64,000 nt of DNA from an uncultured OCS116 cluster bacterium (GTDB lineage Bacteria; Pseudomonadota; Alphaproteobacteria; Rhizobiales; TMED25), in the NCBI GenBank assembly GCA_902633855.1, contig CACPHU010000001.1, positions 1 to 64,000 of the forward strand. Reading direction: 5' to 3'. Of this stretch, positions 9,064-18,532 are shown one piece after another. Numbering within the stretch: the stretch's first letter is position 1; the number at the start of each line of letters is the position of its first letter. The notes beneath the pieces were generated by a model that saw only the letters and a list, made by a program, of their open reading frames with translations, was not told the origin of the DNA and did no database searches. The position numbers were made by a program, and so were the translations under genes.

Positions 9064-9720
9064 ATGTCATATATTATTGTACAGAAAATCAACGAATATA
9101 TGTTCAGAATAATTATCACATCATTAGCTCTTTTATTAATACAAGTCACTCCTTCGAAATCGAGTTTCTTAGACCCTATTCAACTTGAAGCGGTAAATGC
9201 TGTTAATATGTATCTTAATAATATAGAACATATGGAAGGTGACTTCATCCAAATAAATCCAGACTCCACAATTTCAGAAGGTAGATTTTATATAAGGAGG
9301 CCTGGTCGGTTCCGATTTGATTACACTAAACCGGACTCACTTCTTGTTGTTTCTGATAGTGTCTGGTTAGGTATAATAGACAGAGAGCTGGATACGCTTG
9401 ACCGCTACCCTATCAGGTATTCCCCTCATTATGTATTATTTAAGGATAATGTTAATCTACTTGAAGACGCAAGAATCTTGGGTATTGATTTTTATGATAA
9501 ATTTCTTGTGTTATCCATTGAGGGCCTTACAGATGAAGAGATTGGTGAAATTACCCTTCATTTTCATGTTCGAGATAATATAACAGAGTCAAATACAAAC
9601 CTTGAACTATACGAGTGGTACATAATTGATGCTCAAGGTTTTGAAACTAATGTGAAGCTGAACAATGTCGTGCATGGAAAAATTGCTGAAAATAGTTATT
9701 TTCTAGTCAAAAAAAATTAG
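9064..9720 (+). CDS. lolA: Outer-membrane lipoprotein carrier protein LolA
   Basis: A 218-residue periplasmic LolA-type beta-fold protein: YLNNIEHMEGDFIQINPDST, EGRFYIRRPGRFRFDY and SVWLGIIDRELDTLDRYP follow the family pattern. It ferries lipoproteins from LolCDE to the outer membrane. An internal ATG at 9100 would give a more ordinary signal peptide (MFRIIITSLALLLIQ...) and may be the true start; neither ATG has a clear ribosome site. It lies 6 bp after ftsK and 2 bp before xthA. Candidate lipoprotein clients here are the DUF3576 protein and LptE. Confidence 0.85.
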   Translation: MSYIIVQKINEYMFRIIITSLALLLIQVTPSKSSFLDPIQLEAVNAVNMYLNNIEHMEGDFIQINPDSTISEGRFYIRRPGRFRFDYTKPDSLLVVSDSVWLGIIDRELDTLDRYPIRYSPHYVLFKDNVNLLEDARILGIDFYDKFLVLSIEGLTDEEIGEITLHFHVRDNITESNTNLELYEWYIIDAQGFETNVKLNNVVHGKIAENSYFLVKKN

Positions 9721-9722
9721 TA

Positions 9723-10553
9723 ATGAAGAAAAATCTCAAAGTCATTAGTTGGAATATTAATAGTATCCGCATAAGACTTGAGCAATTAAAAAAAATTGTT
9801 GAGGAATTAAATCCAGACATAATTTGTTTGCAAGAAACTAAATGCGAAAATGATAAATTTCCTTTAGCCTCAGTTCAAGAACTGGGTTACAAGTATATAG
9901 CACATAAGGGTCAAGCATCTTATAATGGCGTTGCAATAATTTCTAGAATTAGGTTCAAAAATCTAATACATAAGGATTTTTGTGATAAGAATGATTGCCG
10001 TTACATTGGTGCAGAATTTAATTTGGGTACAAAAAATAAAAGTCTAAAATTACATAACTTTTACGTACCAGCGGGCGGTGACGAACCTGATATTAATGTA
10101 AATCCAAAATTTAAGCATAAACTTGATTTTTTAGATGAAATGCATCATCACCTGAAAGATCAGGTCATTGATAAGCAATATCATATTATTGTTGGTGATA
10201 TGAATATTGCACCCCATGTAAATGATGTATGGTCACATAAACAGCTTATAAATGTGGTCAGCCATACTGATATTGAAAGATCCAAGATATCAGAGATTAT
10301 CAATACACAAAAATTTTGCGACGTTCTTAGACACTTTGCTAATGAAGGCGAGAAAGTCTATTCATGGTGGAGCTACCGCAATCGAGATTGGAAGAAGTCA
10401 AATCGTGGACGGCGCTTAGATCATATATGGATAACAGATAATTTATTGAAATATTATATGGAACACAACATTTTTCAAATGGCTAGGGATTTTGAAAGAC
10501 CTTCAGACCATGTTCCTATATCTGCAACCTTCCAGCTTGGCAGTATTACTTAA
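9723..10553 (+). CDS. xthA: Exodeoxyribonuclease III
   Basis: A 276-residue endonuclease/exonuclease/phosphatase-fold enzyme cleaving abasic sites and removing 3' blocks in base excision repair. The catalytic pattern is complete: WNINSIR, LQETK (E38), GDMNIAP for metal and catalysis, RLDHIW, and the terminal SDHVPI. It works with the formamidopyrimidine glycosylase MutM also in this window. It follows lolA by 2 bp and converges on the cNMP-binding gene with only a 1-bp gap. Confidence 0.94.
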   Translation: MKKNLKVISWNINSIRIRLEQLKKIVEELNPDIICLQETKCENDKFPLASVQELGYKYIAHKGQASYNGVAIISRIRFKNLIHKDFCDKNDCRYIGAEFNLGTKNKSLKLHNFYVPAGGDEPDINVNPKFKHKLDFLDEMHHHLKDQVIDKQYHIIVGDMNIAPHVNDVWSHKQLINVVSHTDIERSKISEIINTQKFCDVLRHFANEGEKVYSWWSYRNRDWKKSNRGRRLDHIWITDNLLKYYMEHNIFQMARDFERPSDHVPISATFQLGSIT

Positions 10554-10554
10554 C

Positions 10555-10986
10555 TTATTGATCCATAGTCGCTTTCAGGCTAATAACCTTGTTATTTAAG
10601 TCACTAATTAGCTTGGATTTCAAATTCTTATTAAAATCTGGAAATTCATGTGATAGCTTTTCGAACAATTCTTTGCTTATCGACAATGCCAATCCTTTGG
10701 TGCCGGCGATTAGTGTGTTCTTTGGGCTACTACCATTTATTAATGACAGTAGACCAATCACAGAACCGGCCTTGAGCTCTATCGGACTCATTTTTTTTTG
10801 GACATATGCTTTACCTTCAAGAATAACAACGCATTTTACATCTTTTTCACCTGACTTAATGATTAAGTCACCAGTAGAATATTCTACCTTTTCTGCGGTA
10901 AAAGCCAATGTATTCAATAAACTATCCGTTTGCATACCAAAGCTCTCTGTTTTTTTTAAAATTTTAATAATTTGATTTATATTCAT
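10555..10986 (-). CDS. Cyclic nucleotide-binding domain protein, stand-alone
   Basis: A 143-residue protein that is almost entirely a CRP-type beta-roll: YSTGDLIIKSGEKDVKCVVILEGKAYVQKK, then ELKAGSVIGLLSLINGS for the phosphate-binding cassette, then a C-helix. No DNA-binding helix-turn-helix or other output domain follows. The canonical PBC arginine is not evident, so cAMP binding is uncertain. Its ATG overlaps the yggS stop (ATGA), so the two are translationally coupled. Function unknown. Confidence 0.8.
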   Translation of the reverse strand: MNINQIIKILKKTESFGMQTDSLLNTLAFTAEKVEYSTGDLIIKSGEKDVKCVVILEGKAYVQKKMSPIELKAGSVIGLLSLINGSSPKNTLIAGTKGLALSISKELFEKLSHEFPDFNKNLKSKLISDLNNKVISLKATMDQ

Positions 10987-11675
10987 GTTCGTGAACCAAA
11001 AATTTCGCTTCCAACCCTTACATGGGTAGCACCAAATTGAATAGCCTTTTCAAAATCTGAGCTCATTCCCATGGAAAGGTATTTCATACCAAATTTATTA
11101 GCGATTTTATTTAATAGTGCAAAATATGGTGAAGGCTCTTCATCAAATGGAGGAATACACATTAACCCATTTATACCGATTTTTTCTATTTGTGTCCGGT
11201 CTTCTAACAATATTGGTATTTCGTCTTGGGATAATCCGTATTTTTGTGGTTCATCACCTAAATTTATCTCAATAAAAAACTCTTTGGTAACAGACGATGG
11301 CTTATTAATATTTTTTGCGATTTCAGTGATTATTTTTTTTGAGTCCAACGTATGAATAGAGTCAAATATGCCAAGAGCTGCTCTAGCTTTATTTGTCTGC
11401 AAATGGCCAATCAAATGTAAATTAATTTCTGGATTATTTATCTTAACATCAGCCCACTTTTGCTGTGCTTCTTGAACCCTATTCTCACCATAATCAATGT
11501 GTCCGCACTCAACTATTGGAAGAATTTCCTTCATATCGAAAGTTTTTGTTACCACAATAAGCGTTATATCAGCCGCACTTCTCCCAACGCTCTCAGCAGC
11601 GAGCTTGATACGTTCTTTCACATCATTAAAGTTATCGACGATATGGTCGTGAGAAAATTGTGATTTGGTGTACAT
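10983..11675 (-). CDS. YggS/PROSC-family PLP homeostasis protein
   Basis: A 230-residue alanine-racemase-fold protein binding pyridoxal phosphate. The PLP lysine is in LIVVTKTFDM, followed by the family block DYGENRVQEAQQKW, then LHLIGHLQTNKARAAL, MCIPPF and LSMGMSSDFEKAI. The family (YggS, YlmE, PROSC) buffers PLP and affects amino-acid metabolism; no enzymatic reaction is established. It starts just after the porin terminator and overlaps the downstream cNMP-binding gene by 4 bp. Confidence 0.92.
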   Translation of the reverse strand: MYTKSQFSHDHIVDNFNDVKERIKLAAESVGRSAADITLIVVTKTFDMKEILPIVECGHIDYGENRVQEAQQKWADVKINNPEINLHLIGHLQTNKARAALGIFDSIHTLDSKKIITEIAKNINKPSSVTKEFFIEINLGDEPQKYGLSQDEIPILLEDRTQIEKIGINGLMCIPPFDEEPSPYFALLNKIANKFGMKYLSMGMSSDFEKAIQFGATHVRVGSEIFGSRT

Positions 11676-11706
11676 TGTATAATTTTATTTCATAATAAAT
11701 ATTTTT

Positions 11707-11738
11707 ACAAAAAAAAGGGTGGCCGAAACCACCCTTCT
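11707..11738 (-). terminator. Rho-independent terminator after the first porin
   Basis: On the minus strand AAGGGTGG and CCACCCTT pair (plus-strand arms 11715-11722 and 11729-11736, 6-base loop), followed by a run of eight T. It lies 29 bp past the porin stop and separates it from yggS. Confidence 0.88.
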
Positions 11739-11766
11739 TTATAGAAAGTCTTATTTCTAAATTAAA

Positions 11767-13005
11767 TTAGAAACCGACTGCTAGTTTCATTTCAGCAAAT
11801 GTTGTTGTGAATTCACCACCGTGACCTCCACCATTTGCTTCTGAAGCGATTGCAATATCATTTGATGATACATCTAATGATAGGTCAACGCCATCACCTA
11901 GAGCAGTTGATAGACCAATGTGTACTACATTTTGCTCATCTGAAACTGGACCGAAGTCATTTTCTGATGTTGTGTAGTCTACAGCTACGTCAATATCACT
12001 AAGTGTTGTTGCAACACCGAATGATACACTTGTTTGATCTGCTTCACCTGTATCTAGTTCAGAATAAGCTGCGCTGAATGTCATATCACCCATTGCATAT
12101 TCTGCACCGACAGCGATTAGGTCTTGGTCACCGCAATGCTCTGTACCGTATACATCGTCAAACAATGCAGCAGCTGTAATTGCAGCGTCAGCAAGTACTA
12201 GAGTAGCCGCTAGATCACAAGCGTTGTTTTCTGATGTTGCACTTTCAATACCACCACCTACTGTTAGGTCGCCTGATGAAAATGTCATACCGATTGAGAA
12301 TGTGTCTAGATATTCAGCTGTGTCATCACCTGTATCACCTGAGTTAGGAGCATAACCAACGTATAGGTCTAAAGCACCCATTGTTGGAGCTTGGTATAGG
12401 ATACCTGTTCCATCTGTACCAGATGTAGCTAATATGTGACCACCTAGGTCAAGAGCACCAGTTACGTCAGCACCTGATGTATCACCAACCATAGCAGCAT
12501 CAACAGCTGAGTCAGCACCGTCTTTGAATGTTAGTGTACCGAAAGCACCACCAAGTGATAGTTCGAATGCACCTTCTTCGCCGTCAACATCTGCTAGATC
12601 TAGTGTGTCTGAGAATGATACTTCCAGACCGTTAGCTAGTGTACCTCCAGCGCTAATGCTGATTTCTTTACCAAATCCTAGGACTGGGTTGTCTTCATCA
12701 TTACCACCACAAGGGTCAGCAGCATATGATACGATACCTGCAACAGCACCGTCGGCGTCAGTATGTTCTGAAACAGTTGCGTCATCAGCTTCAGCGTTAG
12801 CAACGCCATCACCGATATCTGCATCAGCAAGAGCTGTGTTTAGTGAGTCAGCAGCTTGAGCAGTAAAACAATTATCATTCATTGTTGCTGTCAGGCTAGC
12901 TTCACCGCCTAGCTCTAATGAGATGCTTGCAGATGCTGGAGTAGCATACATGCTACCTGCCATTAGTAGAGCAGCTGCACCACCTAATAGAATTTTTTTA
13001 TCCAT
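11767..13005 (-). CDS. Outer-membrane porin, extremely acidic, four-cysteine
   Basis: A 412-residue Gram-negative porin with a signal peptide ending ASA (about residue 26), repeated amphipathic strands and a C-terminal phenylalanine after an alternating strand. I count 69 Asp/Glu in the mature protein against 3 Lys and no Arg, which is remarkable since porin eyelets usually carry arginines. Cysteines at 46, 99, 263 and 291 probably form two disulfides. Start: an upstream in-frame ATG (13018-13020) sits on the AAAGGA that serves the ATG at 13005, so the latter is preferred. Codon use is more GC-rich and biased than its neighbours, suggesting high expression. Solute specificity is unknown. Confidence 0.85.
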   Translation of the reverse strand: MDKKILLGGAAALLMAGSMYATPASASISLELGGEASLTATMNDNCFTAQAADSLNTALADADIGDGVANAEADDATVSEHTDADGAVAGIVSYAADPCGGNDEDNPVLGFGKEISISAGGTLANGLEVSFSDTLDLADVDGEEGAFELSLGGAFGTLTFKDGADSAVDAAMVGDTSGADVTGALDLGGHILATSGTDGTGILYQAPTMGALDLYVGYAPNSGDTGDDTAEYLDTFSIGMTFSSGDLTVGGGIESATSENNACDLAATLVLADAAITAAALFDDVYGTEHCGDQDLIAVGAEYAMGDMTFSAAYSELDTGEADQTSVSFGVATTLSDIDVAVDYTTSENDFGPVSDEQNVVHIGLSTALGDGVDLSLDVSSNDIAIASEANGGGHGGEFTTTFAEMKLAVGF

Positions 13006-13071
13006 GATTTTTCCTTTCATAATAAAAAAAGTTAATAAAAAAAGTTATTTTATATAAAATAACGCACACAA

Positions 13072-13089
13072 TGCACGTAGCATCGTGCA
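13072..13089 (-). promoter_or_regulatory. Inverted repeat in the porin leader (possible operator or 5' UTR hairpin)
   Basis: TGCACG (13072-13077) and CGTGCA (13084-13089) form a perfect 6-bp inverted repeat with a 6-base spacer, 66-84 bp upstream of the porin start. A possible minus-strand promoter (TTGCTT, 17 bases, TGTTAA) lies just upstream, so the repeat would fall at the start of the transcript. It could be an operator or an mRNA-stabilising hairpin. Confidence 0.4.
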
Positions 13090-13302
13090 CATGTGATCAA
13101 TTTAACAAATTTTCGTTTGGTATCAAGCAAGAAACACACATTTTTTTTACTTTATTTATATGTGTGACATAAATACAACATCGATTAATCTATTGTTAAT
13201 TTTTTGTTGGTTTGCCTTTGTTTGCTAACTATTTTGATAGTTTTCTATGTGATAGATTTGAAGAAAAATCTGTTTGATGTATAACAATATTAGTTTGTCA
13301 AT

Positions 13303-14622
13303 TTAGAACCCTAAAGTAACTGATACACCAGCTCTCCAGGCGTCTTGTGGTCCATTTCCAAGTTCTTCGGAGGCCCTATCGATTTCCGCGTTAGAAATAT
13401 TAAGTCCAAGATCTAAGCCTTCACCAAGTGGTTTTACTGCCTCGAGCATCATAATCTTTGATACATCTTGAACATCATCGCCGTTCACCTTATCCCGTGC
13501 ATAATTGAGTGTTTCTTCTGAATAACCAACCGTATAGTCAATGTCATTGATTGTTCGACCTATGCCAAGTGACCAAACATTAGTATCACTGCCTTCAGAT
13601 GAATCAAGAGATGAATATGCTGAAGATAATGTGTATTCACTGACCGAAAAATCAGCGCCAATTGCGGTTAGTGTCTCATCGCCACATTTTGAAGAGCCAT
13701 ACAAACCTTCAAAAAAATCTCCTGCATCGGATGCCGCATCTGCAGTAGCGAGATCAGTTGTCAAACAATTTGCTGGAGTGTCAATGTCACTATGCGCTTT
13801 TTCAATACCTCCGCCGAGCGAAATTACAACGTCGCCAATATATGTTTCATAACCAAAACCTATCGATATAGTGTCTTTAAATTCAGAGTCATCCAAACCA
13901 TTAGCATCCGTATTTTGATTGTAGCCAAAAGCTAAATCTAGACCTGCTAATGAGGGTGTAAAATAAATAACACTGAGTGACCCTGATCCGCCATCAGTCC
14001 CTGAAGTCGCTGTCTCATGACCACCTGAAACTTCATATGGATGATTTGTAAGTGTAATATCATCGAACGCGGTCTTGGCACCGGATCCCGCCGTACCAGT
14101 CAGCATTTTATCTACTGCGTTGGCATTGTCTTGGAATAGAATTCTCCCAAACGCTCCGCCAAGTGATAGTTCAAAAGAACCCTCTTCTGCATCTGTATTA
14201 GTCAAGTCAAGTGTATCATTGAAGCTAACCTCTAATCCATTTGCAAGTTTTCCAGTAACATTAAAATAAAGCTCCTTCTCAAATTCAAAATGAGGCGATT
14301 TCTCACTTACACCAGCGTTTCTGCAAAAACTCTGAGCCATGCCCATTTGAGCTACATCCCCAATTGAAGAACCTGCGGCAAACCCCAATGTTTCAAGGTC
14401 ATTGTTTATTGAAGTTTGATTTGTTGTATTTAATTCATTACTAAAGACATCTGCAGGATCTGCTTCATCTAAGCATTTGCCATTTATTGAAATACCTTCG
14501 AGCACCACTTGACCACCAATATTCAAACTCAGGCCATCTGTTTCAATACCTACTGGCGCATCACCCGCGTTAGCAAATGTCGATAAAAGTATTGTTGAAC
14601 ATATAAGGGGGATTTTTTTCAT
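13303..14622 (-). CDS. Outer-membrane porin, paralogue of the neighbouring porin
   Basis: A 439-residue porin with a short signal peptide ending ANA (residue 19) and a terminal phenylalanine. It shares long blocks with the adjacent porin (LANGLEVSF.DTLDL, EEG.FELSLGGAFG, ATSGTDG, CGD.TL), pointing to tandem duplication. The four mature cysteines at 50, 100, 286 and 313 have nearly the same spacing as in the neighbour. Unlike that neighbour it contains an ordinary number of Lys and Arg. The 282-bp gap between them suggests independent promoters. Substrate is unknown. Confidence 0.85.
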   Translation of the reverse strand: MKKIPLICSTILLSTFANAGDAPVGIETDGLSLNIGGQVVLEGISINGKCLDEADPADVFSNELNTTNQTSINNDLETLGFAAGSSIGDVAQMGMAQSFCRNAGVSEKSPHFEFEKELYFNVTGKLANGLEVSFNDTLDLTNTDAEEGSFELSLGGAFGRILFQDNANAVDKMLTGTAGSGAKTAFDDITLTNHPYEVSGGHETATSGTDGGSGSLSVIYFTPSLAGLDLAFGYNQNTDANGLDDSEFKDTISIGFGYETYIGDVVISLGGGIEKAHSDIDTPANCLTTDLATADAASDAGDFFEGLYGSSKCGDETLTAIGADFSVSEYTLSSAYSSLDSSEGSDTNVWSLGIGRTINDIDYTVGYSEETLNYARDKVNGDDVQDVSKIMMLEAVKPLGEGLDLGLNISNAEIDRASEELGNGPQDAWRAGVSVTLGF

Positions 14623-14779
14623 CTAAAATAATGACCGCTTTTATTAATTAATTAACGTTATTTTTTATAATATAATTATGTTTAAGTTAGTCAACGCATA
14701 ACTTAGGACTAAGGATTATAATAATATTTTATGTTGTTTATATGATACAGTTGTTAATAGTTTGTTAAATGTTATTTTG

Positions 14780-14808
14780 TTGACATTGGAATGGCTTTAT
14801 TTTTTACT
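14780..14808 (+). promoter_or_regulatory. Candidate housekeeping promoter of the lipoprotein-leuS-lptE-holA unit
   Basis: A perfect -35 hexamer TTGACA (14780-14785) is followed after 17 bp by TTTACT (14803-14808), matching four of six -10 positions. The predicted start would be near 14815, about 22 bases ahead of the ATG at 14837. It lies in the divergent gap with the second porin. Confidence 0.55.
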
Positions 14809-14836
14809 GCCAATTAGTTGATATTTACGGTTTTTT

Positions 14837-15400
14837 ATGAATAATTTTTTAAATAATCCAAAAAATAAAATATTGAGAATAGATCCACTTAAGAAATCAA
14901 TACTCATTTTTTTAATTAGCGTCATCCTTTCAGGGTGCTCAACATCTTTCAACATGCCAGATTGGATGGATGCTGATTTATCTCGAGAAAGGCACGCAGA
15001 AAGGCAAGCCCAGCGGGATGGTGGACCGAAAGGAAAGATTCAAGATAACTTTAAGTTATTTGGCAGCGACATTAAGGACACTGGTGCTACTATCGGTGTC
15101 AATTCCCTATTGTGGCGAGCGTCTTTGGATACAATATCATTTATGCCTCTAGAAAACGCCGATCCATATGGAGGTATTATTATGACTGAGTGGTATAATA
15201 ATCCCAATAATCCCAATGAAAGATATAAAATAACAATATATATTCTTGATACCCGACTCAGAGCCGATGCCGTGCGTGTTTCGCTATTCATGCAGCAGTA
15301 TTTGAACGGCGAATGGGTAAATACTTCAACAAGTGACGAGACGCGTTTACAGCTAGAAAACAGTATTCTCACAAAAGCCCGCCAGATGAAACAAGAGTAA
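14837..15400 (+). CDS. DUF3576 lipoprotein
   Basis: A 187-residue predicted lipoprotein. After an unusually long n-region (about 18 residues, positively charged) there is a hydrophobic core and the lipobox LSGC (C34). The body matches DUF3576 proteins seen upstream of leuS in alphaproteobacteria: [31 protein letters not shown] and a [13 protein letters not shown] strand. The family's function is unknown; the constant neighbourhood with lptE hints at outer-membrane assembly, which is inference. leuS starts 11 bp later. Confidence 0.85.
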   Translation: MNNFLNNPKNKILRIDPLKKSILIFLISVILSGCSTSFNMPDWMDADLSRERHAERQAQRDGGPKGKIQDNFKLFGSDIKDTGATIGVNSLLWRASLDTISFMPLENADPYGGIIMTEWYNNPNNPNERYKITIYILDTRLRADAVRVSLFMQQYLNGEWVNTSTSDETRLQLENSILTKARQMKQE

Positions 15401-15411
15401 TCCGTCACACC

Positions 15412-18012
15412 ATGGAACGATATAACCACAGAGAAGTAGAAGAGAAATGGCAGAATAAGTGGGATTCCGAAAAGGTATTTCTGGCTAGCGAAGATTATTC
15501 AAAACAAAAATATTATGTTTTAGAAATGTTTCCTTATCCTTCAGGAAAGATCCATATGGGGCATGTTCGTAACTACACGATGGGTGATGTAGTGGCCAGA
15601 TACAAAAGAGCACGTGGGTTTAATGTTTTACATCCAATGGGATGGGACGCCTTTGGAATGCCCGCGGAGAATGCCGCCATGCAAAATAATATCCACCCAG
15701 CAAAATGGACTTACCAAAATATTTCAAACATGCGTGAACAGTTAAAGCTGCTAGGTTTATCAATAGATTGGTCCCGTGAAATAGCAACATGTGACCCTGA
15801 ATATTACCAGCATGAGCAAAGATTATTTTTAGATTTCTACAGAAAAGGTCTCGTTGGAAGAAAAAAATCAAAAGTAAACTGGGACCCGGTAGACAATACC
15901 GTTCTTGCCAATGAACAGGTCATTGATGGAAAAGGTTGGAGATCAGGTGCAGAAGTTGAAACAAAAGAGCTGACTCAATGGTTTTTCAATATAACAAATT
16001 ATGCAAATGATTTACTGAGTAAACTCGACAAACTCAGTAAATGGCCCGAAAAAGTCAAAACTATGCAAAATAATTGGATAGGAAAGTCAACTGGCTTGCA
16101 ATTTAAGTTTGAGATTGTAATTGCTCCTGATGATGATTGTAAAACAATTGAAGTTTTTACTACGAGACCTGATACACTTTTTGGCGCAAGCTTCGTTGCG
16201 GTTGCCGCGGACCATCCAATAGTCAAAAAGCTTGAAAAAAATAATCGTGAAATTAATAGTTTCATCAAGGAGTGCAGATCAAAAGGAACAACCTTAGCCG
16301 AAATAGAGAAAGCTGAGAAAATAGGGTTTAATACTGGTGTTAAAGTTAAGCACCCATTCATAAAAGATAAAAATCTGGATGTCTATATCGCAAATTTTGT
16401 CTTAATGGAGTATGGAACAGGAGCAATATTTGGGTGTCCTGCACATGATCAAAGAGACTTGGATTTCGCGCGTAAATATGACTTAGATGTCATACCTGTA
16501 GTGTTACCTGAAGATATAGAAAAAGGGAAATTTATCATAGAAAATGAAGCTTACACTGGAAATGGAACAATTTTTAATTCAGATTTCCTCGATGGAAAAA
16601 CAATTGAAGAAGCAAAAGATACTATAGTAGAGAGAATATCAAAAAATTTGATTGATGGGTCACCCCAAGGTCAAAAGAAAATTACATATCGCTTACGTGA
16701 TTGGGGTGTTTCAAGACAGAGATATTGGGGCTGCCCAATACCAATTATCCATTGTGGCGATTGTGGTGTTCAGGAAGTACCTGATGATGATCTGCCTGTA
16801 AGATTACCCGATGATGTTGACTTTAGTGTCCCTGGAAATCCACTTGAGAAGCATCCAACATGGAAAAAAGTAAAGTGCCCAAATTGTCAAAAAGATGCAG
16901 TAAGAGAAACAGATACATTTGATACATTTGTAGACTCTTCTTGGTATTTTGCAAGATTTTGCAGTCCAAAGGCCAATCAGCCTGTCAATAGAGAGTCAGT
17001 TGACTATTGGTTGCCTGTGGATCAATATATTGGTGGCGTAGAGCATGCTATTCTTCATCTTCTATATTCAAGATTTTTTACGCGTGCAATGAAAGAAACA
17101 GATCATCTATCCTTGGATGAGCCTTTTTCAGGGTTATTTACGCAGGGAATGGTAACGCATGAAACTTATAAAGACTCTTCAGGTAATTGGCTATTTCCCG
17201 AAGAAGTCATGCTAGATGGAAGCAATCCGGTACATATCAAAACTGGTGATGCTGTAACAATTGGGCCTATAGAGTCTATGTCAAAATCGAAAAAGAATAT
17301 CATTGACCCCCAATCCATTGTAGAGACCTTTGGTGCTGATACAGCAAGATGGTTTATTTTATCTGACACCCCCCCAGAGAGAGACATTCAGTGGACAGAT
17401 AAAGGGGCCGAAGCCTCATCTCGTTTTATTCAAAGGATTTGGAAAATTGTTAATGATGGAATGTCCATAATTTCTGGGAATACTATTGATGAACCAAAGG
17501 AGTTTACGGAAAACTCACTCAACATAAGAAAAATAACTCATAAGGCTATAAAAGACATCACTGACGCTCTTGAAAACTTGCGGTTTAATAGGGCGATTGC
17601 ACATATTTACGAGCTCTCTAATGAGATGCAGAGCATAATAAATAAAAATAAAAAACTCAATGATATCAGTGAGTTATATGCATTTAGAGAGCTTCTAGAG
17701 ACGTACTGCCAACTTTTTGCCCCAATGGCACCACATTTGGCAGAAGAATGTTGGAAAATAATTGGTTGTAATGGTATAATTTCTCAAAGAGAATGGCCAC
17801 AATTGATTGAAAAATATATTCAGGAAGATACCGTTCTTATTGTAGTGCAGGTAAATGGTAAAAAAAGAGGTGAAATTGAAGTAGCTAAAGGCTTATCAAA
17901 AAATGAGGTTGAAGCTGCGGCTATGAAAATCGATAATGTCAGTAAATCAATCAATTCTAAGATTAGAAAAATCATATATGTCCCAAATAGGATTCTAAAT
18001 GTTGTTATCTAA
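15412..18012 (+). CDS. leuS: Leucyl-tRNA synthetase
   Basis: An 866-residue class I aminoacyl-tRNA synthetase. The HIGH-type motif is HMGH near residue 49 within [18 protein letters not shown], the KMSKS motif is MSKSKKN near 622, and an editing (CP1) domain with [20 protein letters not shown] lies between them. Cysteine pairs (HCGDCG and CPNCQ) form the zinc region. Length is standard. The stop overlaps the start of lptE by 14 bp, an order conserved in alphaproteobacteria. Confidence 0.97.
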   Translation: MERYNHREVEEKWQNKWDSEKVFLASEDYSKQKYYVLEMFPYPSGKIHMGHVRNYTMGDVVARYKRARGFNVLHPMGWDAFGMPAENAAMQNNIHPAKWTYQNISNMREQLKLLGLSIDWSREIATCDPEYYQHEQRLFLDFYRKGLVGRKKSKVNWDPVDNTVLANEQVIDGKGWRSGAEVETKELTQWFFNITNYANDLLSKLDKLSKWPEKVKTMQNNWIGKSTGLQFKFEIVIAPDDDCKTIEVFTTRPDTLFGASFVAVAADHPIVKKLEKNNREINSFIKECRSKGTTLAEIEKAEKIGFNTGVKVKHPFIKDKNLDVYIANFVLMEYGTGAIFGCPAHDQRDLDFARKYDLDVIPVVLPEDIEKGKFIIENEAYTGNGTIFNSDFLDGKTIEEAKDTIVERISKNLIDGSPQGQKKITYRLRDWGVSRQRYWGCPIPIIHCGDCGVQEVPDDDLPVRLPDDVDFSVPGNPLEKHPTWKKVKCPNCQKDAVRETDTFDTFVDSSWYFARFCSPKANQPVNRESVDYWLPVDQYIGGVEHAILHLLYSRFFTRAMKETDHLSLDEPFSGLFTQGMVTHETYKDSSGNWLFPEEVMLDGSNPVHIKTGDAVTIGPIESMSKSKKNIIDPQSIVETFGADTARWFILSDTPPERDIQWTDKGAEASSRFIQRIWKIVNDGMSIISGNTIDEPKEFTENSLNIRKITHKAIKDITDALENLRFNRAIAHIYELSNEMQSIINKNKKLNDISELYAFRELLETYCQLFAPMAPHLAEECWKIIGCNGIISQREWPQLIEKYIQEDTVLIVVQVNGKKRGEIEVAKGLSKNEVEAAAMKIDNVSKSINSKIRKIIYVPNRILNVVI

Positions 18013-18508
18013 AATTAAAAATTTGTATTTTATAATTATGTTTCTACCAATTATCGCCGGATGCTCCTTTTCGCCAATGTATGGAGTCAATAGTAATTCT
18101 CAACTCATCATGAGCGAAATCTATATTAATGACGCGACAGATAGAAACCATCAGATTATTAGAAATGAAATCTTGAAGTACATGGGACAGAATGCTGAAC
18201 GAGGTAAATCTGAACTTGAGATGGATTTTAAAATCAGCATTGAAAAAAATCCACTTTTAATCGACTCATCTGGTGAAGCAAAACGCATGCAATTAGAAGT
18301 TGAAGTTGAATATAAAATATTTAGGATCACTGAATTCAGAGAAATGGTATTTTCAAACACAGCTCGTGTCTACAATACTTTCACACTGTCATCTTCAGAA
18401 TATAATAATGCTCAGGCAGAAATATCTACATATAACTTAATAGCAAAAGAAGTCGCATCCGTCATAAATAAGCAAATATCTCTAAATCATCCAAAATTGA
18501 TGAATTAA
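17999..18508 (+). CDS. lptE: LPS-assembly lipoprotein LptE
   Basis: A 169-residue lipoprotein with a lipobox ending in C22 (PIIAGCSF) and the compact alpha-beta pattern of LptE: SPMYGVNS, a central [14 protein letters not shown] helix and strands such as [10 protein letters not shown]. LptE plugs the LptD barrel that inserts LPS in the outer leaflet. Identification rests mainly on size, lipobox and the fixed leuS-lptE-holA order, since the family diverges fast. It overlaps leuS by 14 bp. Confidence 0.8.
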   Translation: MLLSKIKNLYFIIMFLPIIAGCSFSPMYGVNSNSQLIMSEIYINDATDRNHQIIRNEILKYMGQNAERGKSELEMDFKISIEKNPLLIDSSGEAKRMQLEVEVEYKIFRITEFREMVFSNTARVYNTFTLSSSEYNNAQAEISTYNLIAKEVASVINKQISLNHPKLMN

Positions 18509-18532
18509 TAATCTAAAGCTGGTAATTAGACA

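Noticed and set aside
12524-12859. Open frame antisense to the acidic porin
   Set aside because: Serine- and proline-rich shadow of the Asp/Gly/Ala codons in the porin gene; no independent support.
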